Assembly: GCF_000699445.3 (NCBI RefSeq)
Contig: NC_067202.1
Coordinates: 9,419,458 to 9,483,457, forward strand
Source of the DNA: Schistosoma haematobium
Lineage: Eukaryota > Platyhelminthes > Trematoda > Strigeidida > Schistosomatidae
Reading direction: 5' to 3'
DNA length: 64,000 nucleotides
Below, in pieces: positions 1 through 13,130 of the stretch. Numbering within the stretch: the first letter of the stretch is position 1; the number at the start of each line of letters is the position of its first letter. The position numbers and the translations under genes were made by a program. The notes under the pieces are model-generated. The model was not told the DNA's origin. It ran no database searches and saw only the letters and a list, made by a program, of their open reading frames with translations.

Positions 1-352
1 ACTTATTGTTATCAATAAAGTACTAAACGTAATCGAGTTATTACATACAAGTGCGAAGTTATAGTGTGATAATAAACATAAATTCTAAATTTCATCTTAA
101 GACATTTTACTTAAAAGTATGTTTACCAGTCAAATTTTCTCAAAATGAACGAAAAAAATGTTTCTTTACAATAAATGTTTTTATGGTGCTTTATTCTCCC
201 GCTGTAAATTTTTTGATATATTTGGTTCTTTGTTGTCTTGTATGTCAAGTTTTTATAACGCTATTTTGTTTGTAGTAAGAAAGGATAAAATCTAGTTATG
301 AATAACTGTAATGTTTGCCATAATACATTGTTTTTCTATACTCTCTCTCTTT

Positions 353-403
<51 letters not shown>

Positions 404-2330
404 CCTGATTCGTTATCCACTGTCATTGTTTTGATCAAATAAATAAAACATGATAAATAACTAGCCTAATTGATTTTATCTTGGTGTTTTGCAACTAGAA
501 GTATTTTGGTGTTAGTGATTGATGTTTATTGCGATTTTGTTTTTCATATTTACAAGTTATCATTAATAAAATTATTTTCGCCATTGTGTAGGTTAAATTA
601 CTGGTATGTCATACAATTTGTTCTGAATCAACATATTATTGCATTAGCATACACAATATGTAAAACATCGTCAGAGGATGTGAATGGGTAGTAAGGTTGA
701 TATATGCTTAACTAATTACAACTCATTTCATAAAGTCATGTGATGTTCACGAATTAAGGTTTAAAGTTTGTTGTTATGTCAATAAACTTGTCCTCAGCTG
801 GTATTTTTTTCCAAAGTTTTTTCTTATCGATGCAAAGATTTGTTGTTCATAATAAACTAAGGAAAGTATAGATTGCATTCCTACAAATACGCAATATTAC
901 TCTTGACAATACTTCATTTTCACACTAGACACTGCAGTCATTACCCAGATGACGTCAAATTGAATCATAATAGAACATTTTCAAGAGTTATCGTGGCTGA
1001 AAAGTCAATAACAGAGGTATTTGAAGTGAAGACATTTGTCTACAGTGGCATGTGTTTTACTGATGTGATTGAAAGCGGTTAAATACTCTTTTTGATAAAC
1101 TACATTACTCATCAATGGGTTTTGTATTTAATTTTCATCATCTATATTTTGATAAGTGGTGATATACTTGGCGATTATGGGCTTAGGCTATCCCTCATTA
1201 AATAATAATAATTAACGATGCATTTTATATTATAGAGATTTATAACGATAAGATTGATGGTCTGATTTATCTTCATAAGTACCAAATTCTTCTCCTTATT
1301 CTATTTTATATATTCATATATGCATTTAAATGTACTCTGTTAGTGAAATTATAAGTTAAATAATTATATGCGCTCAACAATGGACGAGAATCCGATCTCA
1401 AAGGCTTCAAAATCTAGACCGGTGAAATTTTAAGTTTTGCATCGGTTATTATTGAGTGGTCGACTGGAATGAACGACAAGACTCAGGAATGGTTTACGGT
1501 TATGATTAGAATCACTTTGGATTTCAAGCTATTCATATATATTTTTGTAATATAAGCTATGGCCGATAACCATAATTAAATTGTAGAAACAATTTGAGTG
1601 AATAAGAGTTCTTCCCAATCAGTTCTTTATCAAGGTTCTACACTGATATCACTTTAATAGTTAAATCAAAAAACGATTAAAAATAGATGGAAGTTAGTCA
1701 ATTTATTAATGTGATAATCAAGTAAGTAACAACATTTAGAAAATTAAAACTAAATTGAAATTTCTAAACCGTTGAATAACACCACTAGTTGAATAAGGAA
1801 ATGAATAAGAATTGAAATTGAATAGTAATAAAAAATGAGTGTAGTAAAAATGAGGTAATTCATTACTAAACAAGATATGTCAAATTAAAATGTTAATAAA
1901 ACCAAGATTTGGAAAAGTTAAGAGAAAAAAACACTCTTGAAAAAAACAACAGTTGTATCTAAGTGGAAGTTTAGGGCAAATTCTAAGTCTGTATAAACAT
2001 TTCTTGTATACAGAGGTTAAGTTTATTAATATTGTTGTGAACAGGGAAATAAGAAGCTCAGACAAACTACGAAAGCTATTTCTTGGGACGTTATTTCATT
2101 TTATTCAAACCTTGTAAAACACTTATATCTATTTTTGTCCCTGTTTTATTCCACAGAACATGAGCTTTCGTTCGATGTATCATTCATTACCACACCCCTT
2201 TTTGTTCCGAAACTATTGTAATTTAAAAATAACATTTTGGACCTTATTTTATACCCTAATTCCCAGTTTTGGACATAATTTCATTTTCCCAAATTATCGT
2301 ACGTTGTGGTCAGGATATTCACTCATTTAT
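1..2330. other. AT-rich non-coding DNA, no gene recognised
   Basis: Only short open frames of low complexity occur. Contains a (TA)n microsatellite at 354-402. Nothing else supported. Confidence 0.6.
354..402. repeat. (TA)n microsatellite
   Basis: An uninterrupted alternating TA/AT run of about 48 bases preceded by a short CT run. Confidence 0.95.
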
Positions 2331-2439
2331 TCATGCACCTTTTTGCACTAGTCCGAATTCAGAGATTTCAGGGTGTTCCAACTGTCTTTTCTTCTCTCAC
2401 TTGCGCGCTTGCCAGCCAATCAGGTTCGAGAGTAGTTTT

Positions 2440-2515
2440 CTCTCTACCCCATCTCGAACTCACGCATACTAGACTCAAGGTTAAACCGCTCAGCCTATTG
2501 CGCCAAGGTCATAAT
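2440..2515 (-). repeat. tRNA-like Pol III promoter remnant
   Basis: On the minus strand, GGCTGAGCGGTTTAA (A-box-like, + 2479-2495) is followed about 30 nt later by GAGTTCGAGAT (B-box-like, + 2451-2461). The acceptor stem does not close, so this is a SINE head or tRNA relic, not a tRNA gene. Confidence 0.35.
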
Positions 2516-2560
2516 CTAGACTAGACGGAGCAAGGTCAAGTCATAACAAAGTATCGACGG

Positions 2561-4377
2561 GGTAAAAGCGATTCAAGGTCATAACAAATATGGTTAGCTT
2601 TAGAAAAACAGTTGAAATAATAAATATACGTAGAAGCAAAGAAACTAGGGAGTTTATCCTTATTTGGTGGTTTCACTATCGACTAGTTGAAGAAACAAAC
2701 CATATAATCTTACTGCATTGGATGTACGTTCTAAAGTTTTTCGTGTACGTTGGATCAATATTTTGCTTTCCAAATAACCTTTAAACAATATTCTTAGAAT
2801 TATGAGTTTTTTTAGGTACTTCCAGCGAGTTTACATTAGATTTAGTTCCAAATATGTTTCGTCAAGAATTTGGATGAGTATCTGTGTTCACTTGGTTAAG
2901 CATGAAATAGTATTGATTTCTCTTTGGGTCTGTCATCAGAACAAATAATTTCGGTTCTATGGGTAAAGCATTTGGTTAATTTTCTCTTGTTTTAATGGGA
3001 ACAATTTGAAAACTGAATATAGGCTTTAAGTAGTTTTTTTACTTTAAAGATTTTTTTATACATTTTGAACTGAATGTTTTTACTGTTTCTTTTTATTAAG
3101 CCGTCAATTCTTTTTGTTAGAATTTACTGTTGGTGTATACATTGAAAGGCAATCTATATATTAGATATATCATTATGTAGAGTACTACGGTAAATATTTT
3201 GTAACATTTTTTGACCAGCTAATTTTGAAGTTAATGGTTTCACACAATCCTTTATTAAACACTTATTCCTATTTATTTGAAAAATTGAGCGTTCATATTA
3301 TACTAAATATTAATTACAATCTACTGAGGTTTTCCATTTAAAATCACTTTGGAAAAATGAAAACATACTGTGAACATAAAACTGCTGATATGGAAATCGA
3401 AGTTAAGACTAGACGAAAGAATTTCACATTTTATTTAGCATGAAGTATTGAATAAAGTGATCATTCATAAAATGATTTCTACTCTTGTAGTAAAATTTAA
3501 GTTACGTAATCTCACTAACTTTAATATGCCGAGTTCGTTTTATTTCAGTTATATCTCCAAATAGCTTATTTACAATATGTGAATTGATTCTGACATCATT
3601 TTCTTAATTTATATGACTAAACATCTCTCGTATAAATATGCATTAGCTATAACTGCAATTTTTACTGTCTTGTTATGCTTTTTTTTAACCTTGTTCTTTA
3701 CACATTTAACTGAGGTATGTCAAAATACTATTCCTAGTGATGTTATTGAATAAGGTACTGAAGTGTTTACAGTTGAGATGAGTAACTTTCAAATAGAATG
3801 AAACCATTGATCCTTGTTTGTCTAAAATAATCAAGATATGATGTATAAAAAATTGGATAGAGAGATGAATTCCATCCACTTGCTCATTATCAGATAAATA
3901 ATTTAGGTATTATCTGTTAATTTACAAAGAAAGAAACTCCGATCCTTCATGATGTTAAGTGTAAAAAATGGTCCAATCATAGGATTGATTCCTAATAGTT
4001 TGTGACCAGAATTAACCGCATTTTTAACTTGGTTTCATCGGAAAACGACTAGATTTGCCCAATCAACGACTGAATAGTGAGCTCATTTATGTCATATTCA
4101 CTAAGTTGGCAGTATCAAGGAGATGAAAAAATATGAACTGTAGAATCGTTCGGAATGACTAGAGTCAGTGATAAACGAAACAATGCTTACATTGGATATT
4201 GAAGCTTATTGAACATTTTTAAACAGGTACTTGAATATGTGATTTTTTTGGTTTAGACCTGTTTACTTGGTTCAGTTTGATTAAAAATATCAAGAACTAT
4301 AAGTCACAGCTTAAAAAAATCTAGTATTTAACACTGTTAACTAAAATATAGTATTCATTATGTATATTCCATAGATA
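2561..4377. other. Non-coding, nothing recognised
   Basis: AT-rich sequence with no supported ORF and no repeat shared with the rest of the window. Confidence 0.5.
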
Positions 4378-4612
4378 TAGTAGGTATCATTACCAAGTTT
4401 TGACTTGATGATTTCGAATAAATTGAGCATTGAGTAGATTGTTGTAAATAAATTAATATATTTGTAATATACCAGTGAGTAGAAAGATTGATTTTTCTGA
4501 CAGATCGTGACTCAGTGTAAGTTAGTTCTCTGAATAAGTGGCTTACACTGAGTCACCAAACGTCGAATGATCTAATTTTTCTACTCCTTGGGATATTACA
4601 AATATATTATGT
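4378..4612 (+). repeat. Fold-back repeat, copy 1
   Basis: Contains two inverted arms. The left arm starts AATATATTTGTAATAT and holds GACTCAGTGTAAG; the right arm holds CTTACACTGAGTC and ends ATATTACAAATATATT. The preceding TTTGACTTGATGATTTCGAA block recurs at 6620 and, inverted, near 25970. Confidence 0.7.
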
Positions 4613-4799
4613 TACTTATATACCATAGATACTTTTAAAACGTTTGTTCTTCTTAAAAATATTGATAACAATTATTTTAAATGCTCTATGTGGTGATATT
4701 TGAAGGTCATTGTCGCAAAATTCGGCTTATATAATTGTCCTCACTCTATTTCCAGAAAATAAAAGTAAATGCACTATCAGAATAGAAAATTTTGGAAAT

Positions 4800-5160
4800 C
4801 CTAGTATTTTAATAGTTGAAATCACCAGCCGATAATAGCTAGACCACCACTAAAATCTTGGAAGGCCTGGATGGTCATTTCGTCGTAGTATCAGACCCCT
4901 TGGTAGTGATTATCCATGATCCCCCACGTGTGACTGGAAGCCAGGATCAACGGTCTTAGGTACGAACACTTAATTTCTAGACCACGGAGTCGGTATCTAA
5001 CAGTGTCAATTTCTAACTTCAATTAATGTATGATCTTGTGCAACCCTACATCTGTTGCCTAAGTTGGATAACTGTTTCACATCCAACATGGATGGACTAC
5101 ACTGGTCCCACTAGAACTCCAGGAAATCCATCTTGAAACTAGTCACTAATGAACATATGA
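4800..5160 (-). repeat. Hammerhead SINE, diverged full-length copy (minus)
   Basis: Reverse complement of the family. Runs from the 3' end (TTAATAGTTGAAATC, tagaccacc) through decayed ribozyme and A/B-box regions to the 5' GTGACT motif. Heavily mutated; the ribozyme core is not recognisable. Confidence 0.7.
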
Positions 5161-5300
5161 TTATTTTCAGTATAGGAATTTGTGGAGATTGTAGTATTTT
5201 AACGGTGGATGCACACACCTGAGGGGTCCCTTACTAAGACAAAACGGCTATTCAATGCTTCCAGGTTTTCAATGGTCGACTCTTGATCTCACTTATGTAA
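5161..5300. repeat. Inverted SINE tail joined to a forward SINE fragment
   Basis: Begins with a minus-strand 3' tail (about 5167-5203), then switches to a plus-strand ribozyme-onward fragment (5205-5300, CTGAGGGGTCCC, GCTTCCAGGTTTTC). The same 3' tail also abuts the 5' end of the neighbouring minus copy. Confidence 0.6.
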
Positions 5301-6057
5301 ATTCTCTATGTTACTTGATGTTTTAAACAAGATAATGAGACAATGACTGTTGATCTGATATATTATGTAGGCGGAGAATTATATCAAACAGATTTATGTA
5401 AGCATTATAAATTGTCTAATTTTATATAACTGTCAACTATTTAACTATTACTTAATATAAATGAGTTATATATGCACATTTGGATTAATGATTTATAGAA
5501 CTATAAATCAACAAAAGTTAAAGTTTTTTCCAAGAAAATAACATCCATATGTACATTTTTAATATTTGCCAATAAATATCATTCAATCATCATTTGAAAG
5601 AAGAAAAAAAAACAGTTTTGAAATCGGCTCCCTAGACAATACAACTAACAAATGATTATTGAACTTATTGTTTATTATATATTAACAAAAATGGATATTA
5701 TAATACAGTTAATTAAAGTACAAATTTGACTATATTATAATCCTAAAGAAACAGTTAAATATAAAAAAATATTGATTATTTCATTAGAATTACTCGGATT
5801 AAATAGAAAAGATAAATGTTGTTAAGTAGTTACAGTTTTGGTCATAGAAATATTTTATATGAGAACTTTGTTAAAATTATGTTCAAATATCTAATGTCTT
5901 AATTAATAATTGAATTTTCTCAAAGTATTTATAAAAAAAAATAGAAAAATTTGATATAAAGCCTCATAAGTAACAATACTGTTTTCCAAGATTACAAACA
6001 TATCTTTCTAATGAGTACTAACAATAACAAATCGTATTTCAATGAATTAATCAATTA

Positions 6058-6490
6058 AATCATGATCTCAACTATTAAAATTACTATAATATTCACAAAA
6101 ATCCCTTCTGATACTAATCAGTATATGCTCACTAGTGACTGGCTTTAAGCGGTATTTCCTGAAGTTCTGGTGAGAAGCGGTGACCAGTGGAGTTCAACCG
6201 GGTCAGTTGTGAGATAGTAACTCATTTAAGACAATGGTGGATGTGTCGCTCAATTTCGTGGATTAGTTGAGTTAGACATTTACACCGTTGGATGCCGGTC
6301 AGCTCAGTGGTCTAGTGGTTAAGCGTTCGTGCACGAGACTGACAGGTCCTGAGTTCAAATCTCTCTAGGCGGGATCGTGGATCCGCCCTGCTACTGAGGA
6401 GTCCCGCAGTGGGACGAAACGGCCGTCCAGTGCTTCCAGGTCTCCCATGGTGGTCTAGCTTCAACTGACTCATGATCTCAACTAATGAAA
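6058..6490 (+). repeat. Hammerhead SINE, full-length, preceded by an extra 3' tail
   Basis: The body from about 6123 carries GTGACTGGCTT, AATTTCGTGGATTAG, A-box-like AGCTCAGTGGTCTAGTGG (6301-6318), B-box-like GAGTTCAAAT, ribozyme (6381-6435) and CCATGGTGGTCTAGCTTCAA. Directly upstream (6058-6120) is another copy of the family 3' tail in the same orientation, as in a tandem unit. Confidence 0.85.
6381..6435 (+). ncRNA. Hammerhead ribozyme, SINE-borne
   Basis: Core CTGAGGA at 6394-6400, stem II GTCCC/GGGAC (6401-6415), GAAAC at 6416-6420, cleavage triplet GTC ending 6427. Stem I upstream is altered (CCCTGCTA rather than GCACTG), so folding with CAGTGC is weaker. Known core rules are met; activity is inferred. 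Confidence 0.65.
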
Positions 6491-6604
6491 CTAACACAAC
6501 TTAGCATCGATTGGTGTGTGTTTCTCGATATTCATTAATTCGATTCATTATTAAGCTACTTTGACTGATTGAGAAAATGACGTTACTTAGAACATGACAT
6601 GAAT

Positions 6605-6935
6605 ACGTAGGTATCATAAACAATGTTTGACTTGATAATTTCGAATAAACTGAGCATTAGGTAGACTGTTATATATAAATCAGTGTTGGACATTGATTAA
6701 TTCAGATCTGTATTTCGATTGATCGCACATTATATTCTTACGTTGTTCCTTTGTAATATTTAAACTGACTCATGAGTTCAATCTGTGAAAATTTCTAAAA
6801 ATCTCCACAAAACACATTCTGATAATTTTGATTTCATTATTTATATCCTGAAGAAGTTGCTTACACTGAGTTACGAAACGTCAAAAGACCTAACTTTCCT
6901 ATTCGTTGAGATATCTGCAAATATATTATTTATTA
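6605..6935 (+). repeat. Fold-back repeat, copy 2 (interrupted)
   Basis: Starts with TTTGACTTGATAATTTCGAA, resumes at about 6845 with GCTTACACTGAGTTACGAAA and ends ATATCTGCAAATATATTATT, as in copies 1 and 3. The middle is unrelated. Confidence 0.6.
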
Positions 6936-9544
6936 AGGCATGTGTATATATAATTAATCGTTAACCAGCAATTTATATTTCATAATCAATTTCGATACAG
7001 CTACTTAATATGGCGATTTTATTCTTAATTTAGTAAGAAACCTTATTTGTTAGGAATGAAGTACCGAACAAACAAACAGTTTTACCTCGATTTCCATATG
7101 AATATATGTCTTTAACCTGTAAACGTGTGGCAGTCCAAAGAACGTATAATCGTCACAATAATATAAAAGATTTTGAATCTCAATGTTGAAAACCAGACAA
7201 AAATGAAAAAAATAGACTGGTACTAACAGTTATATGATCCCTCCATAGTTTTTCCACTCACTAAGATCTCATTTCTTTAGTGTTTTGATAAAATATCCCC
7301 TTTTTCCAGTTGTTTTCAGTTGTTTGTATAGATTACTTGGGTGCTTCAACTGGTACGCTATCTGTTCCTACTGTCTTGTCACTCTTCATTTGCCTAACGA
7401 CCCTACTATTTGTGAAGGAAAATGACTTCTAAAACATGTCTGCAAGTCCTTTAACACTGACGCTTTGCTCCCAGTTTGTGTCAGTCCATGATATGTTAGT
7501 ACATGGTTTATCATCATGATAATTAGCTCATGTCCAGGGCGCTTCTCTGCGATGGACTACACTCTCCAAGAAAACCGTTTTCATCTTTTTCATCATTGGT
7601 GTGGTCGTAATACTGAGTAAAATTCCAAGTGGTCCTTAGTTTGTTACTGTAAGAACACTGTAATTATCCTGGAGCTAAGTTTTATGGACAACAGTTGGCC
7701 TTTCTTTCATAGCTCAAATAAAGTTACTGCTACCGTGAAGTTGGTATTTTTGTATATATAATGTCCTCTTGGTGTCTCATACGCCGAAAACGGCCAAGTT
7801 AAACTTTTTATTGGTAGATTAAGTTAATAGACTTCCCCGCATTCTTGAGTATTTCAACTACCAATCAGGCAACCAAACAACCTCAGACTAAAACATAACG
7901 TGTCATTGTCTAATTAAAGGAAAACCATAAGAATTTCAAAGATAATTGCAGAAGTACATGACAAATGATCGAAATATACTTGATCCCTGAAATCCAAATT
8001 ATTTTTGTTTTTATTATTGATCAAGACAATGTAAAGTTAAATACCTTAACTGTATAAAATGAATAATTTGATTAATTTAAACAGATTATCTCGTTGGTAA
8101 GTTTATGTAATGACATAAGAAGACGACATCTGTCATAATCATGTATCACCCTAATATATTGAGTGGCTTCGACAAACTTTGTCTTTATAGTTCACACAAA
8201 GTACTGCTGATCAATTGTCCAATGACTACTAAGAATAACTTAATGTAGCAGAGAAAAAATTAGGAATAGAAACTAAAGATGGAAATGACATAATTTTCGG
8301 AAAACGCCAAAACGTTTCAAAAGATAAGCTTTAACTGATGATCCTAAATGCACAAGAAAAGAGGCAGAGCGGGGATCGCACGTTGTCAGTGATTAAAGAC
8401 AGACACGGAAGATATGAGTATCACTTGTCAGAGACTGGAAAAGCGAGCCCGGGGTAGAGTCAGCCTGAGATCTTCAATCGTGAGTTTCAACAAGATTTGT
8501 GTTTAGAGAAAAAAGTTTGACGATAATTTAAGGTGTTATAGCATTTGTTAACTTTAATGTTTTCGTTTTCGTGATCCACGGATATAGACCTGACAAATTC
8601 ATATCTCAGCACATCCTATTACTGTGCTAGGAAACAGCAGATAACATTTATATGTTTTTGTAAAGTTTTTACGCTTATCCAGTGCTTTTGTACTCCATCG
8701 CGTCTCCTTTCCTACTTTGAATAAATCGTTGAACAAACGATTTAAGTCAATTTCCTTAGCTTTTTTTATTCTAAGTCCCTAATATATCCGGTAATTATTA
8801 TTTGTATTCTTAGTAACAAATGAAATAATTAAAACAACACTTTATTTTATCAGACTGTGGATTTCAGATCGTTGATTTGACTTGCTTATTGATTAGTTCC
8901 TCTAATAAAAAGGTATTTTCAGTGATATAAGTATTGTAACATTTTATTCTATAGAGAAAACACATTCTATTAAAATATCGTTAGCTTTACTGAAGATAAT
9001 AATGGAACAACATTGGCATCAGTCTGCCATATTTTCAATCGTCTTGATTTTAGTTAGTAATAGTTATCACCCTCACGTTTTTTAAAATTCATTCATCACC
9101 CTGTTCTTACATGTCAGTTGGACAATTATCTTTCGCGAATTAACTTTTTATCCCATTATCTCTTTTTAATTCTTGATTACCAAGCAGCTTTTTTGGCAAT
9201 ATGATATGAGGTAATAACTTGAATAACTATAAATACAATTGTACAATATGAGTAAATGATACCATCGAAAATTAAAAATTTTCTAAATTGTCATAATGAC
9301 TTTTTAATGGCATTAAGGGTTACTTGGTTATTTACATTTCCTAGCCTTTATTAAATTTAAATACAGTCTTTCAACATGTAGATGTGTTCTACGTTTCGTT
9401 TATTCAAAGAATGTTTCCTTGGAAAAATCAAATCTGGCAAACATTCATAAAATCTTGCGAACTCACATAATTTATTGAATATTATGTTCTATAGAATTGT
9501 TAGAAACAACTGTCCACAAATAGCAAACTCAGAATCTTTAATTC
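6936..9544. other. Non-coding, nothing firmly recognised
   Basis: AT-rich. A stretch at about 8345-8480 is clearly less AT-rich (GAGGCAGAGCGGGGATCGCA, AAGCGAGCCCGGGGTAGAG) and may be an old insertion, but there is no second copy here to define it. Confidence 0.45.
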
Positions 9545-9990
9545 AGACATCAATACAGTTCTACTGTACGGAGCTCAAACGTGCAGAACTAAAAAACACC
9601 ATCATCAAAAATGTACAAGTAATTATAAACAATTGTCTACACAAGATACCCAATGTCCGTTGATCGGATAACATCAGCAACAGCCTACTGTGAAGGAGAA
9701 CAAACCAGCTCACAACTGAACAGGAAATTAGGAAGAGGTGTCGGAAGTGAATAAGACACCCATTACGGAGATCATGACATTGCACCACGAAGCAAGCGTT
9801 AACTTAGAATCCCGAAGGGGAATGGAAAAGAGGGAGTCTAAAGAACACACTACGTCGAGAATTGGAAGCAGACATGAAAAAGATTAATAGCAACTAGAAA
9901 GAACCTTTAAGAGTTGCCAAGGACAGAGATCAATGGAGAATGCTGGTGGGCTGTCTATGCTCTTCTACGACGGGTAAAATTCGTAAGTTA
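9545..9990 (+). pseudogene. RTE-like non-LTR retrotransposon ORF2 3' remnant
   Basis: Nucleotide match to the fragment at 17225-18140 over its C-terminal part (TGTACAAGTAATTATAAACA; GGAGAATGCTGGTGGGCTG). Frames are broken by stops and indels; only short pieces such as the region of the conserved RKIPNV-like string remain. Truncated at both ends. Confidence 0.8.
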
Positions 9991-11147
9991 CTCAGATTAG
10001 TGTCAACATTACAAGAACTAGTCATAAAACATAATATTCCTATCACAATTTCACCGACTTCTGAACTTCATTCAATATGTTTACTGATTGAAAATTTTTC
10101 CGCATAATAAAATTTAGAAACTGTGAAACATTTAATTAACATCCTAAATTATTATATGTTGATTTAAAACTTAAGCTTCCATGTTCAACATGAAGATGTT
10201 ATTTTAAATGATGAGTTTTCATTCCTGTGACTCAAATGAGATAGTAGTGGACAAGAACACGAGTGGGGACAATCGAATGTTTTTGATACGGAATTGCAGA
10301 GCATCTCACTAAAATCTGGGGACCATATAGTCAATAGTTAATTTGCAAAATATCAATCCATCGTCTCAAACTTGACTGTTCTTTTTGTAAATATCAGTCC
10401 ATTGACTCAGATTTCATCGTTCATGCATTTTCATACCAACGGCGTTCCGTTCTCGCTCTTTCATTATCGATCTACTGAAATACATTCTATGCCTGACAAC
10501 CGTTATATGTTACTTATGTGAATATAAGTAACCCACAACACAAGATATTTAGCAGTTTTGAAAATAAGGACAAAGAAACAAACAGATTATGTTCAGTCAA
10601 CTTGTGTGTATCATTGAAAGTTACCTTTGAAACCCTGTTTTTTTCTAATTATAGCTGTAATACTAAACAATCCCTATTCTATTTGTTAATTATCGTCAGT
10701 GTCAATACATATTTTCATGAATTGTTGTTAGTAGAACATACGATACTTTAGTTTATAAATCATAAAAAATGTTTTATTTTAGAATAAAAATCATGCACCG
10801 GATGTTTAAACTATCAATCATTTATGTTTTTAAAGCAAGAATAATAATAATATTATTATTACTTATATGTAGATTTTTAAGTAACATAAATACAGTATAA
10901 ATAGAAACGTATTCCTTTTAGTTACTATCACTGTGTAGAGTAGATTGAAAGCAGTTGATTTTCGTCAATATAGTATGACTTGGATTAATACAGGAAGTTT
11001 GAATTTCCGGTGTGTTGCATAATTTATTTAGAAACTTATAAAAATTATTATAATAGGAAAATATATTGTATGATTTTTTGGACCGTGTATAATCCATTGT
11101 CAGAACTAATGGTTTAGTAATTAATCTGCTATAGTTGGATTTAGATG
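9991..11147. other. Non-coding, nothing recognised
   Basis: AT-rich between two repeats; short (AAT)n-like run near 10841-10862. Confidence 0.5.
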
Positions 11148-11437
11148 AATATTTAATTTCACTGGTTGAAATCATGAAGCTAGACCACCATGGAAAACCT
11201 GGAAGCACTGGACGGTTGTCTCGTACCTGACGCGAGACTGATAGGTCCTGGGTTCGAATCTCGCGGGGTGTGGCATCGTGGATGCGCACTGCCGAGGAGT
11301 CCTATACTAGGGCGAAACGGCCGTCCTACACGCCCAAGTTTTCCATGGTGATCTAGCTTCAATTAACTCATGATTTCAATCAGTGTAATTTCTAAAATCT
11401 CCACGAAACCCCCTCTGATAAAATATTTAATTCACTG
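11148..11437. mobile_element. Fold-back hammerhead SINE with target-site duplication
   Basis: Minus-strand 3' end (11165-11228) fused to a plus body from 11231 (B box GGTTCGAATC at 11251-11260). Left flank AATATTTAATTTCACTG (11148-11164) and right flank AATATTTAATTCACTG (11422-11437) form a 16-17 bp duplication with one indel. The ribozyme core reads CCGAGGA, so position 2 is mutated. Confidence 0.82.
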
Positions 11438-12840
11438 TACCTTGGTTAAGACGTTAAAACAATGTTTTTTGTGTTCAGATAAACACTGTTATTTTTTGCT
11501 GAAATAGTTATTTAGTTTCTCACAACTTCATTATTTGACAGTTAAATAAAGTGGGAACAATGAAATTTGCATGATAACATAAATTCATTAAATCTTAGGG
11601 CCTATCATCAACTCCAAATGTCCTCAAGTTAAAATTAGAGCATATGGTATAACATACAGAAAATTATTTTAATTGTTTTCTGAGTCTTACCCTTAGAGTA
11701 ACCAAGAATGTACTTCCGAATGTTCAATAAAAAGTCGACTTTAGATCACTAAATGTTTTTATTTTTATTACTAATTTGCAATTCACAGTATTCCAGTCTA
11801 CTTTGAACGAAAAGACTGTGAACCTGCTGATAGTGATGATTGTCAGTGTTGGAATTCTACCATACAGAAAGTTTGGAAAAGCTATTAACTGCTGGTGTAG
11901 ATGGATCGTTCATGTTCTCATAGTGGGGAACTATTCATAAGACTTGTCCATGCTTACGTCTTTTTACAGAAAAAACAAGCTTCCATCTTCTGATGGTTTC
12001 TGGGGCTGAAACTATTTTTACAACCGACTTCACATGAGCAACTCACTGAATGAACAGCACAGGATGTCTTCAACATATAGTCACAGATGTTTAAGCAATA
12101 AAAAATTCCAGAGCTTTTTAAGTTTTATCACCACTTTTATCTAATACATAGTTTTAATACACTTGCAGCAAATATCCTCGTACGTTTTATTCGTTTCTGA
12201 AAAGCAGCTACCGATCGCACACAAGATTTTGTGATTTCATCTAGGTAATCTTGAAGAAAGTAGTTACTCATAATATTCTGAACATGTCAGAATTACAGAG
12301 AATCGATTCCTTTGTACTGGTTATAAACAACTAGTGGAATATAAATTTATATTTTTATTTGTACGCTACCATTAATTTCTCTGCGTGAGGTAGTGACTCT
12401 CAAGGTTTTCAAATCTGACACAACAGATTACGCAATAAATGTAAAAGATTTAATTATTTAACATCAGTTTAAGAAACGGTTTAGTGTAAATCTCAGATGA
12501 GTGGAAAGATAAATTTAAAGTCTATGAAATCAGATGTAGCTAAACGAAGATGACACACACACCCAAAAAAAAATTAAAATCATAATGATGAAAGCAATAC
12601 GACATTTTATCTATTTTGTTCTGAAATGAAATATCATGTGAATGTTTTCAACTTGTAGTTCGGAAAATATGCAAATATCAAGCAAATTTAACTGTTCGTT
12701 GTGCATTTTATAACTCAAATACATGGACCGGAAGTATTCATTTGAATATATACAACCAGAATTACCTACACTATGTCATACTTTAATTAAATCAGGTGAA
12801 AAGAGTAGCACAACGCATGGCTTGAAGTTTTACATCTAAA
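11438..12840. other. Non-coding, nothing recognised
   Basis: No supported ORF or repeat. Confidence 0.5.
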
Positions 12841-12847
12841 CGTTTAT

Positions 12848-13130
12848 TCGAGATAGTAACTAACTAAAGACAATAGTGGATGTGTCGCTCAATTTCGTGG
12901 ATTAGTTGAGTTAGACATTTGCACCGTTGGATGCCGGTCAGCTCAGTGGTCTAGTGGTTAAGCGTTCGCGCGCGAGACTGATAGGTCCTGGGTCCGCATG
13001 TCTCTAGGCGGGATTGTGGATGCGCCCTGCTACTGAGGAGTCTCACAGTGGGACGAAACGGCCGTCCAGTGCTTCCAGGTTTTCCATGGTGGTCTAGCTC
13101 CAACTGACTCATGATCTCAACCATTGAAAT
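12848..13130 (+). repeat. Hammerhead SINE, 5'-truncated copy
   Basis: Closely matches the 6058-6490 copy and shares its subfamily marks (GGATGTGTCGCTCAATTTC, GCCCTGCTACTGAGGAG). Pol III boxes and ribozyme are present; the 5' region before AGATAGTAAC is missing. Confidence 0.85.
13021..13075 (+). ncRNA. Hammerhead ribozyme, SINE-borne
   Basis: CTGAGGA (13033-13039), stem II GTCTC/GGGAC with one G-U pair, GAAAC (13055-13059), cleavage triplet GTC ending 13066. Stem I is weakened as in the 6381 ribozyme. Confidence 0.62.

Noticed and set aside
354..402. TA run as a promoter or origin
   Set aside because: A simple microsatellite with no gene positioned after it.
6312..6497. Minus-strand short open frames over the SINEs (also at 12951 and 11180)
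   Set aside because: The same peptide-like strings recur only because the SINE itself recurs. They are antisense to the ribozyme region and not genes.
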